64,000 nt of DNA from CS4-C045 sp963844115 (GTDB lineage Bacteria > Planctomycetota > Planctomycetia > Pirellulales > UBA7805). Under the pieces are notes generated by a model. That model worked only from the letters and a program-made list of their open reading frames with translations. It was not told the DNA's origin and ran no database searches. The translations under genes and the position numbers were made by a program. The stretch is taken from contig CAWJNN010000063.1 of the NCBI GenBank assembly GCA_963844115.1, positions 14,349 to 78,348 of the forward strand, given 5' to 3'. Positions within the stretch are counted from its first letter, which is position 1; every line of letters starts with the position of its first letter. Positions 42,511 to 52,203 of this stretch are shown here, piece after piece.

Positions 42511-43262
42511 ACGCGCGTCAATTTCCAGGCTTTGGCTTCAAGACGAGCTGCGTAGTGAAGTCGAGGCGTGACTTTTGGTGGAATGATGTGGAACGGGTGT
42601 GTCATCGTGCTGGTCGTAATGCGTGCCTCGGCGCGTTGTAACGGCCAGGGGTCGTGGTCGATGTCGCCGCGATAGACGTTTCCCTTGCCGTCCGCCGCAT
42701 AGAGGCAGTAGCGAGAGATCAGCCAGTGGTCCAAGTCGCCGGGTTGAGTTCGATAGACGTCGCCAGCAGCCTGGTATTCGGCTGCGAAACGGGCGGGTGC
42801 CGCGCGGCGATGCGTACGGCGGCTAGCGAACGTGATTCGGCCGTCGTTGTTTTTGTATTCGATGACCGCGTTGTAGTACGGCAAGCGAAATGTGCGGCGT
42901 GCGATCCAGGCGGCGATGGCCTGGTGTGCATCGAGGCTCAGAAACCAGACGCCCGGTTTGTCATCGACCGTGACGTACGTGCGGACGTTTAGTTCTGCGA
43001 AATTGCAGAGCCAGGGAATATTCGGGCAACCTGCCGGGCAAACTCCTGTCATGTAAAAAGGGACGACACCAATCCACGCTTGTCCCTCATACGTATCGAC
43101 GGCCAAGGGCTTCGGGATGTGCGGGCGCAGAGTTTCTACCGGGACTGGCCAGTGAATGAACAACAGGTCGTGCCAGATCATGTTGATTGCATGCCGGCCC
43201 GGCGGTGGCGGCCAGGGGCGGTGGCTCGATTCCCTAACGGGCTGGGTTGCTGCGGTGGCCAT
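42489..43262 (-). CDS. DUF2071 (YqjF-like) protein
   Basis: The protein has 257 residues. HDLLFIHWPVPVETLRPHIP, YEGQAWIGVVPFYMTGVCP, FAELNVRTYVTVDDKPGVWF and FRLPYYNAVI are typical of DUF2071, a fold related to acetoacetate decarboxylase. Function unknown; the gene is intact and monocistronic. Confidence 0.87.
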   Translation of the reverse strand: MATAATQPVRESSHRPWPPPPGRHAINMIWHDLLFIHWPVPVETLRPHIPKPLAVDTYEGQAWIGVVPFYMTGVCPAGCPNIPWLCNFAELNVRTYVTVDDKPGVWFLSLDAHQAIAAWIARRTFRLPYYNAVIEYKNNDGRITFASRRTHRRAAPARFAAEYQAAGDVYRTQPGDLDHWLISRYCLYAADGKGNVYRGDIDHDPWPLQRAEARITTSTMTHPFHIIPPKVTPRLHYAARLEAKAWKLTRVHPSASS

Positions 43263-43289
43263 GCTTGTTTAGCTGGTTAATTAGTTAGA

Positions 43290-43413
43290 GCGCATTTCAA
43301 GACCGTGTGCATGGATGTTTTGAGCCGTAGGCGCTTGCCTCGGGTGCTGCAGACTCGGGCGAGAAATGGCCAATACCCGACGCTAGCGCGTTCGGCTCAG
43401 GTTTTGAAATGCG
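43290..43413. repeat. foldback element with two nested inverted repeats
   Basis: Outer arms GCGCATTTCAAGACC (43290) and GGTTTTGAAATGCG (43400), inner arms GAGCCGTAGGCGCTTGCC (43322) and the complementary GCTAGCGCGTTCGGCTC (43382). It fills much of the 361-base gap before rplU. From memory, GAGCCG-GGCGCTAGC-CGGGT foldbacks are widespread in planctomycetes. Confidence 0.6.
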
Positions 43414-43623
43414 ATCTAGTTGGTTTCACACAGACCTAACCGCAATGGGTGTGACGCGCGCAACGAGGGTGCATCGCGTTGGTGCAGAAGCCGCGGAAAG
43501 GGTGCTTGCCCGTGCGTAGCCGCTGGATTCGGAAGACCTCAGCTGAAAGCGTATCGTTTCTGAATTCTCGCGAAATTCAGCTACGGGGGCTGGGCAGAAC
43601 GCGGATCCTACGGGAAAACGCGC

Positions 43624-43938
43624 CTACGGGCCGACGATCTTATTGATTTTGACCGTCGTATAGAGTTGACGATGGCCCGTCTTGCGTCGCGAATTTTTCC
43701 GCTTGCGGAGCTTCTGCACGACCAATTTTGGTCCATGGGTGTATCCCAGCACTTCGGCTGTCACGGTTGCGCCGGCCAGGTTTGGCTTGCCAATGTGGAC
43801 ACCATCGTCGCCACTGAGGCATAGCACTTTGTCAAATGTCAGTTTGTCGCCCTTGTGGACGTCGCGATAGTCGACGTTCAACTGGTCGCCTTCGCTCACT
43901 TTGAATTGCTTGCCGCTGTCGTTGATAATCGCGTACAT
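43624..43938 (-). CDS. rplU: 50S ribosomal protein L21
   Basis: The protein has 104 residues from ATG 43938 (MYAIINDSGKQFKVSEGDQL). GDKLTFDKVL, GATVTAEVLGYTHGPKLVVQ and KLRKRKNSRRKTGHRQ-LYTTVKI are standard L21. It follows rng on the same strand, as is common, but rpmA (L27), which usually comes next, is not here; a DUF2071 gene is found instead. Confidence 0.97.
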   Translation of the reverse strand: MYAIINDSGKQFKVSEGDQLNVDYRDVHKGDKLTFDKVLCLSGDDGVHIGKPNLAGATVTAEVLGYTHGPKLVVQKLRKRKNSRRKTGHRQLYTTVKINKIVGP

Positions 43939-44075
43939 GATGCACCTGAGTCTTTTTTCGTAACCGCTATACTTATTTGTCGGCACGCTTGCTGGTGGAT
44001 GGCTTGCTGGTGTATGGGAACCCATTATTCTAGTACCAGGCACGGACAACGTCGAGCCCGGCCGTGCTGTTCGTC

Positions 44076-44128
44076 GTTCCGCCTTTAGCGGCCCTCGCGG
44101 ACGCAAGCGCCGCCTAAAAAGGCGGAAC
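44076..44128. repeat. inverted repeat between rng and rplU
   Basis: GTTCCGCCTTTAGCGGC and GCCGCCTAAAAAGGCGGAAC form a long imperfect hairpin just after the rng stop. It may act as a terminator or processing site. Confidence 0.55.
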
Positions 44129-44138
44129 TACGGACGCA

Positions 44139-45800
44139 TTATTCGAACGCGAATGGGACCTCGCGCGACTGGCTGTCCAGGCACCTGATTTCGATCTTCT
44201 CGGGGGCGCTGGTCTCACGACCAAAGATTTCGACCGAGACTTTCGACTCTTCTTCCAGCCGCGATACTTCACGGCGTTTTCGGTTATTCAAATAGCTTGC
44301 TACGTCGTCGGCGACCGTCACGTGGATTTGCGCGACCTCGTCCATCTGGGCCGCCAGCAGCAGCAACCGCACGACTTCCAGCGACAGGCTTTCCGGTGTT
44401 TTCACGACACCGGTACCAGTACAGCTGGGGCACTCGCGATAAACGCTGCGCTTCAGGCTGGGTCGAATCCGCTGCCGTGTCATCTCGATCAGGCCAAACG
44501 GGCTGGTACGCAAAATCTTGGTTCGCGCTCGGTCTCGTTTCACGGCGTCGCGCAACGATCGTTCGACACCACGTCGATGACGTTCCATCCGCATATCGAT
44601 GAAGTCGTTGACGACCACGCCGCCCAAGTCGCGCAGACGCAGTTGGCGCGCTATTTCTTTGGCCGCTATCTTGTTGATCTGGAAAGCGGATTCTTCCGCG
44701 CCGCCATCGGCGCGGAACGTACCGCTATTGACATCGATCGCGACCAGCGCTTCGGTCTGGTCGATGACGATCGAACCACCGCGCTGCAGAGGTACCTCGC
44801 GCTGCTGGATCTTGTGGATTTCTTCTTCCAGTTTGTATTTGTGGAACAGCGGTTCCTTGCCGGAGTAATGCTGCAGGCGATTGACGTACCGCGGCATCAC
44901 CATTTGCAGAAACTCCTTGGCACGTTCGTAGGCATCTTCTTTATCGACCCAGATCACATCGAGTTCGCTGGTGAAGATATCGCGAATCGTGCGAATAATC
45001 ATGTCGCTCTCTTCATAGATGTCCGTCGGCGCGACGGCTTTCTTCATCCGCCGCACGATGACCTTCCATAACCTCAACAGGTAGGCCATATCGCGAGAGA
45101 GTTCTCGTTTTGTACGTCCGGTACCGGCGGTGCGGATAATGAAGCCGAGTCCCTTGGGCGGATTGAGATCCAGCAGGATGTCCCGCAAGCGGCGGCGATC
45201 GTCTTCGTCTTCGATTTTTCGAGACACGCCAACTCGACCCAGCGCAGGCATCAGCACCAGGTAGCGTCCCGGAATACTGATGTAAGTCGACAGCGTCGGG
45301 CCTTTGTTACCGATCCCTTCCTTGATGACCTGGACCACAACTTCGTCGCCCCGCTGGAGAATATCCTGGATGGGTGGTTTTATTCGTGGGCGTCCACCGG
45401 TGCGCGGTCGACGACCACGTTGTGGACGCCGCGAATCCTTGCGACCTTCTTCGTCCTTGTCTCCTCCGCCGTCGCGACCACCGTTGTCGTCATTGTCGCG
45501 TTGGTTCGGCGGCCGACCGGAGCCACCGTCGGCATAGGCAGCCGGGTCCAATCCGCCCTGACGATAATATTGGGGTTCCAGGTCGCTGATGTGCAGGAAG
45601 CCGTTGCGGCCCACTCCAAAATCGACAAATGCGGCCTGGATACTCGGTTCAAGATTGACAACAACGCCCTTGTAAACGTTGCCCACGTAGTTGTCCTGGC
45701 TGGTTCGCTCGACGTACAGCTCTTCGAGTGTCCCGTCTTCGACGATCGCAATCCGGCATTCTTCCGGTTGCGACACATTGATTAACATTTCGCTTTTCAT
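44139..45800 (-). CDS. rng: ribonuclease E/G
   Basis: The protein has 553 residues. The N-terminal S1-like part shows YVGNVYKGVVVNLEPSIQAA and FVDFGVGRNGFLHISDLEP, interrupted by a low-complexity Asp/Gly/Arg-rich insert. The catalytic DNase-I-like part has VAIDVNSGTFRADGGAEESA, the metal-binding GGVVVNDFIDM, TRQRIRPSLKRSVY and the zinc-link CPSCTGTG. It processes rRNA and degrades mRNA. It overlaps the DUF2344 gene upstream by four bases (45797-45800). Confidence 0.94.
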   Translation of the reverse strand: MKSEMLINVSQPEECRIAIVEDGTLEELYVERTSQDNYVGNVYKGVVVNLEPSIQAAFVDFGVGRNGFLHISDLEPQYYRQGGLDPAAYADGGSGRPPNQRDNDDNGGRDGGGDKDEEGRKDSRRPQRGRRPRTGGRPRIKPPIQDILQRGDEVVVQVIKEGIGNKGPTLSTYISIPGRYLVLMPALGRVGVSRKIEDEDDRRRLRDILLDLNPPKGLGFIIRTAGTGRTKRELSRDMAYLLRLWKVIVRRMKKAVAPTDIYEESDMIIRTIRDIFTSELDVIWVDKEDAYERAKEFLQMVMPRYVNRLQHYSGKEPLFHKYKLEEEIHKIQQREVPLQRGGSIVIDQTEALVAIDVNSGTFRADGGAEESAFQINKIAAKEIARQLRLRDLGGVVVNDFIDMRMERHRRGVERSLRDAVKRDRARTKILRTSPFGLIEMTRQRIRPSLKRSVYRECPSCTGTGVVKTPESLSLEVVRLLLLAAQMDEVAQIHVTVADDVASYLNNRKRREVSRLEEESKVSVEIFGRETSAPEKIEIRCLDSQSREVPFAFE

Positions 45801-46438
45801 TGTGCTTTCGATTCTTCTATTTGGACGACGGTGCGTGTTAGTTGATGGCCTTCGTCTTCCAGGCCTGCCAGCCCGATCGCCGCGATTACCTCGCGCGGGC
45901 GAGCTGGCGATTCTTGCGATACCGCCAACTGCATACGGACTCGGTCGCCATTCAGTTTCAATTGTTGTACGCCCTGGCGTACTTCAACGGACTTTTCGTC
46001 GTGGGGCCGCGTCACCCAATGGGAGTCTTCGGCCAACAGGCGTTCGATCGAGGCCGCAATTTCTTCGCGGCGGTCGGCAGGTACCGGGAATTCGTAGGTC
46101 ACACTGACCACTCGTCCTTTTGGTGAATTTGCGGCCAAAGCTTCGACCTTCGTGAACTCCAGGCCTTCAACGGTATGTTGTTGCAGGCGCTGCAGGAGTT
46201 CGCTGGCGTCGAGATCTTCGACCAGTTCCAATTCCATAACTTCGTTCAGCGCTTCGACGCCGACGGACAGCGCCGAAGGGAAGCTCATCCGCGGCCGCGG
46301 ATGAAAACCTTCGGACATGGCCAACTGCAAGACTGCTCGGCGAAACAATCGTTCCAGCGTGCGCAGCAAATCCCGATGGCTGATCCAGCGTAGATCGCCT
46401 TGCTTGCGGAAACGAATTCTGAAGCGGTGTCGAGACAT
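45797..46438 (-). CDS. TIGR03936/DUF2344 protein
   Basis: The protein has 213 residues. RFRKQGDLRWISHRDLLRTL, RRAVLQLAMSEGFHPRPRMS and FPSALSVGVEALNEVMELEL are the DUF2344 signature. The domain often accompanies, or is fused to, a radical-SAM protein and is usually found beside rng and rplU, as here. Function unknown, perhaps RNA modification. Confidence 0.88.
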   Translation of the reverse strand: MSRHRFRIRFRKQGDLRWISHRDLLRTLERLFRRAVLQLAMSEGFHPRPRMSFPSALSVGVEALNEVMELELVEDLDASELLQRLQQHTVEGLEFTKVEALAANSPKGRVVSVTYEFPVPADRREEIAASIERLLAEDSHWVTRPHDEKSVEVRQGVQQLKLNGDRVRMQLAVSQESPARPREVIAAIGLAGLEDEGHQLTRTVVQIEESKAQ

Positions 46439-46511
46439 TAGGGTTCGGGGTTCGGGTTACGGGTTACGCGATTCGGGTTGAAAACGAGACGAATTGTCGG
46501 AATTATCTTTC

Positions 46512-46595
<84 letters not shown>

Positions 46596-46605
46596 CATTT
46601 TTCTT

Positions 46606-48348
46606 TTACGCTACCAGTTCGGGTGCACGGTGTTTCAATTGTTCTCTAAGGTAATTCTTGATCGCGGCTGGGTCGTCCATTTGCATGACGCGTCGTGAAA
46701 TGCGTTCGCATTCCTTGATTTTTACGGCACGGATGACGCGTTTGATTTCCAAGAGGGCTGCGGGTGGTACGCTGAACTGTCGCAGGCCGAGGCCCAGCAG
46801 CAGCATCACATACTGCGAGTTGCCGCTCATCTGCCCACACAAATTTACCGGTGTTGCCGCTCGATCGGCCGACCGGATCGTAGTGCGAATCTGTCGCAGG
46901 ACGGCCGGGTTGGCGGCAGTGTACAGATCGGCGACATCTTTGTTGCCACGGTCAACTGCCAGGGTGTACTGAATCAGGTCGTTGGTTCCGATACTTATAA
47001 AATCGACTTCGGGAACAAAGCGATCGATCAGCATGACGGCGGCAGGAACTTCGACCATCATCCCGATCTTGATTTCGCGATTGAATGGAATTTTTGTCTC
47101 TTCCAGGTCTTCCATCACATCGGACAGCAACATCTTGGCTTGCCGCAGTTCCTGCAGGTTCGTGATCATCGGGAACATGACTTGGATCTGCCCGTGAGCG
47201 CTCGCGCGCATGATGGCGCGCAGTTGTGTCCGGAACAAGGGAACATTGCGCAATGACAGGCGGATACTACGGAGGCCCAGAACCGGGTTGCGTTCGTCTT
47301 CGGGGCTGGGCAGGTTCCGCATCTTGTCGGCGCCCAGATCAAGCGTGCGAATACAGACTGGTTTGTCCTTTATCGCTTCCAGCACGTGCAGGTAGGCGTT
47401 GTAGTGTGTCTCTTCAGTCGGCTCCGTGTCGGCGTTCAGGTACAGGAACTCGGTGCGGTACAAGCCGATTCCATCGGCCGAGTTCTGGTTGCACAGCTGG
47501 ACTTCGTGCGGGAATTCGATGTTGCCCAGCAGTTGAATTCGGACGCCATCGTCGGTGATGGCAGGTTGATCGGCCAGGCTCTCCAGGCGCGCGGCCAGGG
47601 TGCGGTGTTCTTCCGCTTCATGTTGATAACGGGCAATCGTCTCTTCGTCGGGCTGCAGAATTACCAGTCCGTTATCGCCATCGATGATGACGTGATCACC
47701 ACCGGAAACGTCGGTCAGGAAGGGACCGGTGGCGACGACGGCGGGCAACTGCATGGCTTCGGCGACGATGGCCGTGTGGCTACCAGGTCCGCCAGTTTCG
47801 GTGACGAACCCAAGTGAAAATTTTGGGTCGAGGTTGGCGGTTTCGCTGGGCGTGAGATTATGTGCCAGGATAACGACCGGCGAGGTCAGCTGACCGAGTT
47901 CTTCGCGACGACGACCCAACAGATGGCGGAGCAAGCGTTTTTCGATATCAACGATATCGGAGGCCCGTTCCGCCATGAAGGCATTGTCCAGCGTCTGGAA
48001 AACCTTGACATACCGTCGCATGGTGCGGCTGACGGCGTACTCAGGCGAATAATGTTGCTGGATGATCAGCTCTTCTATTTCCCCTTGCAGCTTGGGGTCC
48101 TTCAGCATCTCGAGATGCGCACTGAAGATCGCCCCGTAATGTTCGCCCAGCTGCTTGGTCACCGCATCACGATTGGCGGCGATTTCTTTACTGGCGGCCT
48201 GAAGAGCGGCGCGAAGGCGATCGAGTTCGTGTGCGACTGCATCACGAGTAACGAAGCGTTCCGGGATACGGAACCCCTCGTAATCCACAACCAGCGCTTC
48301 GCCCATGGCCACGCCAGGGGAAACGGCGATACCTTGTAATATCTGCAT
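46606..48348 (-). CDS. ptsI: phosphoenolpyruvate-protein phosphotransferase (PTS enzyme I)
   Basis: The protein has 580 residues. The N-terminus is ILQGIAVSPGVAMGEALVVD. The phosphorylated His lies in GGPGSHTAIVAEAMQLPAVV. The PEP-binding barrel shows GIGLYRTEFLYLN, the signature VDFISIGTNDLIQYTLAVDR and the Cys-containing NLCGQMSGN. It transfers phosphate from PEP to HPr. With ptsH and ptsN upstream and no sugar permease, it is likely a regulatory (PTS-Ntr-like) chain. Confidence 0.96.
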   Translation of the reverse strand: MQILQGIAVSPGVAMGEALVVDYEGFRIPERFVTRDAVAHELDRLRAALQAASKEIAANRDAVTKQLGEHYGAIFSAHLEMLKDPKLQGEIEELIIQQHYSPEYAVSRTMRRYVKVFQTLDNAFMAERASDIVDIEKRLLRHLLGRRREELGQLTSPVVILAHNLTPSETANLDPKFSLGFVTETGGPGSHTAIVAEAMQLPAVVATGPFLTDVSGGDHVIIDGDNGLVILQPDEETIARYQHEAEEHRTLAARLESLADQPAITDDGVRIQLLGNIEFPHEVQLCNQNSADGIGLYRTEFLYLNADTEPTEETHYNAYLHVLEAIKDKPVCIRTLDLGADKMRNLPSPEDERNPVLGLRSIRLSLRNVPLFRTQLRAIMRASAHGQIQVMFPMITNLQELRQAKMLLSDVMEDLEETKIPFNREIKIGMMVEVPAAVMLIDRFVPEVDFISIGTNDLIQYTLAVDRGNKDVADLYTAANPAVLRQIRTTIRSADRAATPVNLCGQMSGNSQYVMLLLGLGLRQFSVPPAALLEIKRVIRAVKIKECERISRRVMQMDDPAAIKNYLREQLKHRAPELVA

Positions 48349-48538
48349 CTAATGCTGTCGAGCGACAGCGGACGCGGACAGTGCCTTGACCGCAGGCGGG
48401 TGGCTCGTGAGCCCCGCCGCTACCACGGTCGGCATGCCGCGCAGAATCCTGTGCAAAGCTTTACGTCAGTCGACGGGTCGCGCGGAGTTCGTATCTTCCT
48501 GCTGGCGCACTCGTCGCAGACCACGTTCGGGTAACCAC

Positions 48539-48834
48539 TCATTGATCGGTGTTCGATTCGTCGACGGATTCTTTTTCAATGCATTCCGCCAACGCGTTGA
48601 GGGCTGCTTCGGCATCAGGACCGCTGGCCTCGATTTCCAATTCCATACCTTGTGCGGCACCCAGCGTGCAGAGGTCGATCAGACTCTTGCCGTCTGCCGC
48701 AGCTTCTCGCCACATAGAACCTCAATCTGTGATTCAAACTGGCCGGCCAGGCGTACAAACAATTCGCCGGGGCGCAGGTGCAATCCTTGCGGATTCACGA
48801 TCGTCACGCGGCGTCTGACCGTTGTGTTGCTCAT
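48539..48834 (-). CDS. ptsH: phosphocarrier protein HPr, frameshifted
   Basis: From ATG 48834: MSNTTVRRRVTIVNPQGLHL-RPGELFVRLAG with the active His. In another frame it continues ADGKSLIDLCTLGAAQGMEL and ALNALAECIEKESVDESNTD to a stop at 48539. The Ser of DGKSLIDL is the regulatory site in Gram-positive HPr. The shift near 48710 looks like a single-base error. Corrected, the protein has about 98 residues. Confidence 0.88.
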
Positions 48835-48884
48835 CACGCGGTACCGACCAGCTTACAATGTTTCTTGCGTTGTTGCGTATCACG

Positions 48885-48936
48885 ATGAAAATGATCTAGA
48901 AAATGATCTAGAAAATGATCTAGAAAATGATCTACG
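48885..48936. repeat. 12-bp tandem repeat, four units
   Basis: ATGATCTAGAAA is repeated at 48891, 48903 and 48915, with a partial fourth copy from 48927 reaching the ptsN stop codon. Confidence 0.75.
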
Positions 48937-49408
48937 AACCAAACTGGTTGTTGTCCGCCTCATCCAGCAGGAGCGTAATATCTCCCGCTGTCTTGGCCTG
49001 TTTCAAAAATCGACAAAAAGTGTCGTCGCGCAACTGGCGAGAGATATTCTCCAGCGCGCGAAGATGATCTCCGGGTCGATCAGGTGGCGAGATCAGTAAA
49101 AAGAAGAGTTCGACCTTTTCGCCATCGAGGCTCTTGAAGTCTAACCCTTCGTGACTGACTCCCACGGTTCCCACTAAACGGCTGACACTGGGATGCTTGG
49201 TGTGCGGAACGGCCACACCGCGGCCGATTCCCGTACTGCCCAATTCTTCCCGTTTCATGATAGCCTTGACGATGCTATCTATCTCTTCTTCGGCAACCTC
49301 GCCGGCCTCCGCGAGGGCGCCGGCGATTTCTCGTATAACTTCTTCTTTGTCCTGTGCAGCTAATTCCGGGCGCACCGCCTCTCTGCACACAAAGTCAGCA
49401 AACTTCAT
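48932..49408 (-). CDS. ptsN: PTS EIIA-Ntr-like protein (PtsN)
   Basis: The protein has 158 residues. IVKAIMKREELGSTGIGRGV-AVPHTKHPSVSRLVG contains the phosphorylatable His (VPHT), and KVELFFLLISPPDRPGDHLR completes the fructose/nitrogen EIIA fold. It is a regulatory phospho-acceptor. It lies between hpf and ptsH, an arrangement like the rpoN-hpf-ptsN region of other bacteria. Confidence 0.92.
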   Translation of the reverse strand: MKFADFVCREAVRPELAAQDKEEVIREIAGALAEAGEVAEEEIDSIVKAIMKREELGSTGIGRGVAVPHTKHPSVSRLVGTVGVSHEGLDFKSLDGEKVELFFLLISPPDRPGDHLRALENISRQLRDDTFCRFLKQAKTAGDITLLLDEADNNQFGS

Positions 49409-49438
49409 CCGGTTCGTTCCTTTACATCGCCGATCGAC

Positions 49439-49828
49439 CTAGTCGTCGCTTGCAGCGTCCAAGAAGACGTCATCTTCTTCCAACTCATCGCCTTCATTCC
49501 CGGTCTCGTCGAGTGCGCGGGTCGATGAATTGCGATGGCGACTTTGGATCTTTTCCTTGTATTTGCGCAACTGCTGCTCCATTTTATGGATCACGGTGTC
49601 AACCGATCCCATCAAATGCGAGCTGGTATCCGCCGCCACAAAATCGTGCTTGTGTTCGGCGGAAACGCGCAAATCAACTGAAGGGGTATCCTCCCGCTGC
49701 AGATCAATCGTTATTTCAATTGCCGTTAGTCGTTCAAAAATGCGAGACAGCTTCTCTGCCTTGGCAGCGATTTTTTCCCGGCTCGCATCACTTAAATGTC
49801 CATGTCGAGTAGAGATATTTACCTGCAC
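49439..49828 (-). CDS. hpf: ribosome hibernation promoting factor (HPF/RaiA family)
   Basis: The protein has 129 residues. QVNISTRHGHLSDASREKIA, FERLTAIEITIDLQRED and DLRVSAEHKHDFVAADTSSH with KMEQQLRKYKEKIQ match HPF. The C-terminus is very acidic and no long-form dimerisation domain is present. It stabilises inactive ribosomes. Confidence 0.93.
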   Translation of the reverse strand: MQVNISTRHGHLSDASREKIAAKAEKLSRIFERLTAIEITIDLQREDTPSVDLRVSAEHKHDFVAADTSSHLMGSVDTVIHKMEQQLRKYKEKIQSRHRNSSTRALDETGNEGDELEEDDVFLDAASDD

Positions 49829-50256
49829 TCAATCGTCTCCTGCGGTGCCTGAAACCTTAGCGGCTCTATGACGCCCAAGGATCGTGCCGTCAGCAAAACT
49901 GCCTATTCTAACGGCACGCCCCTAGTTTCACAAATGCGAATTAAAGGCAAGTCTCATTCCAAGGGAGTGACGAATACGGCTCGTGGCTCGAACACGATCG
50001 TGCCTACGGCACCTATTCTACCCGCCGCGATGCGGGCCGGTAAAGAGTGAGGGTTAAGGCTGCACAATGCGTCGAACGGGTCTAATGTACCATATAAGCA
50101 GTCCGGGTAGGCCGACACGTTTTCACCGGCAGATGGCGGCCCTATGATGGGGACTATGATCGCTGGCCGCTGCTGACGAGTGCTCAAACACGCTTTGCCA
50201 GCGCGAGTCTCGACGAGTCTCGATAGCGCGAAAACACGAAAAGGGGACCGAAGTCC
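49829..50256. other. divergent gap between hpf and lysA
   Basis: About 430 bases that must contain both promoters. I see short inverted repeats (GTGCCGT ... ACGGCAC near 49888-49915) but no gene or clear promoter boxes. Confidence 0.4.
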
Positions 50257-51525
50257 GTGCCTGCAGCTCCCACCTCCCGCTTGATTACTGCTGAGATCGC
50301 CGGCCTTCGCGTTGCCGATCTGGTCGCCAGCTTCGGGACCCCTGCCTACGTTTACGACTCGGCGAAGATCGTCGAACGGATCGAAGAACTTTCTGCATTC
50401 GACGTAGTCCGTTTCGCACAAAAGGCCTGCAGTAACCTGGCGATCGTCGATCTGTGCCGCCGGCATGGCACACTGGTCGATGCGGTCAGTGCCTGGGAAA
50501 TCCTGCGCGTGCTGGCGGCCGGTTACCAACCACAAGGCCAGCCACCACCGATCGTCTACACGGCCGATATCTTTGACCACGAAGCGCTGCAACTGGTGTT
50601 GGATTACGAGTTGCACGTCAACTGTGGATCGCCCGATATGATCGATCAGTTGGGCCAGCGCGTGACGGGCCGCGAGATATCGTTGCGGATCAATCCTGGC
50701 TTTGGCCACGGCCACAGCCAAAAGACGAACACCGGTGGCGAGCAATCCAAGCATGGCATCTGGCACGACCAGCTGGAGATGAGCCTGGCCCGCGCCACCT
50801 CCCATGGCCTAAAGGTGAGCGGCCTGCATATGCATATCGGGTCGGGTACGGATCTGGAACACCTGGCACAGGTCTGTGACGCGATGGAAAAGTGTGCGGT
50901 GGAAGTTGGTGAGTCCCTGACATCGATCAGCGCCGGCGGCGGTTTGCCGGTCCCCTATAAAGAGGACGAGTCGTTCGTCGATCTGGGCGCCTATTTTCAA
51001 CTCTGGGACGCGACCCGCAAACGATTGCAGGATCGATTGGGGCACCCGCTGTCACTGGAGATTGAGCCGGGCCGTTTTTTAACGGCGGAAAGCGGTTACC
51101 TGCTAACGGAAATTCGCGCCATTAAGACGATGGGCAGCAAGACGTTCTACCTGGTCGATGCGGGATTCAACGATTTGGCGCGACCGATCCTGTACGGCGC
51201 CTATCATCCCATGTCGATCGCACCCGCGGACGGTTCGATCGAACGGCCGCTGCGGGACGTTGTTGTTGGCGGACCCTTGTGCGAATCAGGCGACATCTTT
51301 ACTCAGGAAGAAGGCGGCTTTGTACAAACCCGCAGTTTACCGGAAGCCCGGATCGGAGACTTCCTGGTCATCGGTGGCGCCGGGGCCTATGGCGCGGTAA
51401 TGGCCTCCAACTACAATTCCAAGCCGTTCGCGCCCGAGGTGCTGATTACGGATGGCAAGCCGCGTATCATTCGCCGACGTCAGGTGTTTGACGATGTCGC
51501 GGGGTTGGAAAGCATCCCCGAATAA
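50257..51525 (+). CDS. lysA: diaminopimelate decarboxylase
   Basis: The protein has 422 residues with a GTG start and AAGGGGAC upstream. PLP-binding Lys56 lies in VRFAQKACSN. HGLKVSGLHMHIGSGTDLEH, SISAGGGLPVPY, LEIEPGRFLTAESGYLLTEI and the late GGPLCESGDIF (substrate Cys/Glu) and GAGAYGAVMASNYNSKP are the fold-III decarboxylase motifs. It makes L-lysine from meso-diaminopimelate. Confidence 0.95.
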   Translation: MPAAPTSRLITAEIAGLRVADLVASFGTPAYVYDSAKIVERIEELSAFDVVRFAQKACSNLAIVDLCRRHGTLVDAVSAWEILRVLAAGYQPQGQPPPIVYTADIFDHEALQLVLDYELHVNCGSPDMIDQLGQRVTGREISLRINPGFGHGHSQKTNTGGEQSKHGIWHDQLEMSLARATSHGLKVSGLHMHIGSGTDLEHLAQVCDAMEKCAVEVGESLTSISAGGGLPVPYKEDESFVDLGAYFQLWDATRKRLQDRLGHPLSLEIEPGRFLTAESGYLLTEIRAIKTMGSKTFYLVDAGFNDLARPILYGAYHPMSIAPADGSIERPLRDVVVGGPLCESGDIFTQEEGGFVQTRSLPEARIGDFLVIGGAGAYGAVMASNYNSKPFAPEVLITDGKPRIIRRRQVFDDVAGLESIPE

Positions 51526-51567
51526 GCGCGGACGGTTATTGTCCCGGCGGACTATTGTTCGTGTTGA

Positions 51568-52056
51568 CTATTGTTCCTGCTGGCGATGCAGCTGTTCGTG
51601 TTCGTCGTCATCGCTGGGCCGATTGTCGTGGCCTTTCTCGGCCGTGAGCTCAATGCGATCAACAAATTTGACGTTGGCGCATTCGTCGACTTCGCTGCTG
51701 TGACAGTCGGCAAAATTCTTGATGTAGAACCGCAACGGCCCGCCACCGGCAGCCTCCAGCGGCTGATTATCTTTCTCGTAAATAAAGAGGCCCGTCTCGC
51801 GGACCATGTCGAGCGGAACGCTGGCGTGAAAGTCATCCAACGAGGCATGTAGGGTCAGGTACCGGGCGGATGTTTTGGGTTGGACGACATCCAGTACCCC
51901 CTCCAGTCGGACGGCTCGACCCTTTCGCTTGGGATCGATCTGGCTGACATCCGCGATTTGGAATCGATCGTCCACCGCGGCGAGATCGTGTCGCGTAAAG
52001 GACCGTGCGTTTTCCACTTCGCCTTCGACTTGTAGGATTACTTGTCCGTCCGTCAT
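51568..52056 (-). CDS. small molybdopterin-oxidoreductase-domain protein
   Basis: The protein has 162 residues. VRLEGVLDVVQPKTSARYLT, LHASLDDFHASVPLDMVRET, GLFIYEKDNQPLEAAGGGPL and RFYIKNFADCHSSEVDECANV resemble the sulfite-oxidase-like molybdopterin-binding fold without the full cofactor pocket. The C-terminus is His/Asp/Glu rich. Function unknown. Confidence 0.72.
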   Translation of the reverse strand: MTDGQVILQVEGEVENARSFTRHDLAAVDDRFQIADVSQIDPKRKGRAVRLEGVLDVVQPKTSARYLTLHASLDDFHASVPLDMVRETGLFIYEKDNQPLEAAGGGPLRFYIKNFADCHSSEVDECANVKFVDRIELTAEKGHDNRPSDDDEHEQLHRQQEQ

Positions 52057-52203
52057 GGTTCATTCCTCGCTGATGCTTTCTTGAAGTCGCGCATTTTCAA
52101 AACCGGCTGCCGACTCACCTTCGGTGGGTGCCCGCGAGGGAAATAACCAGTTGCACTTATCTCTCGCTGACGCAGCGGGTTTTGATTTGTCGGCAAAAAC
52201 GCT

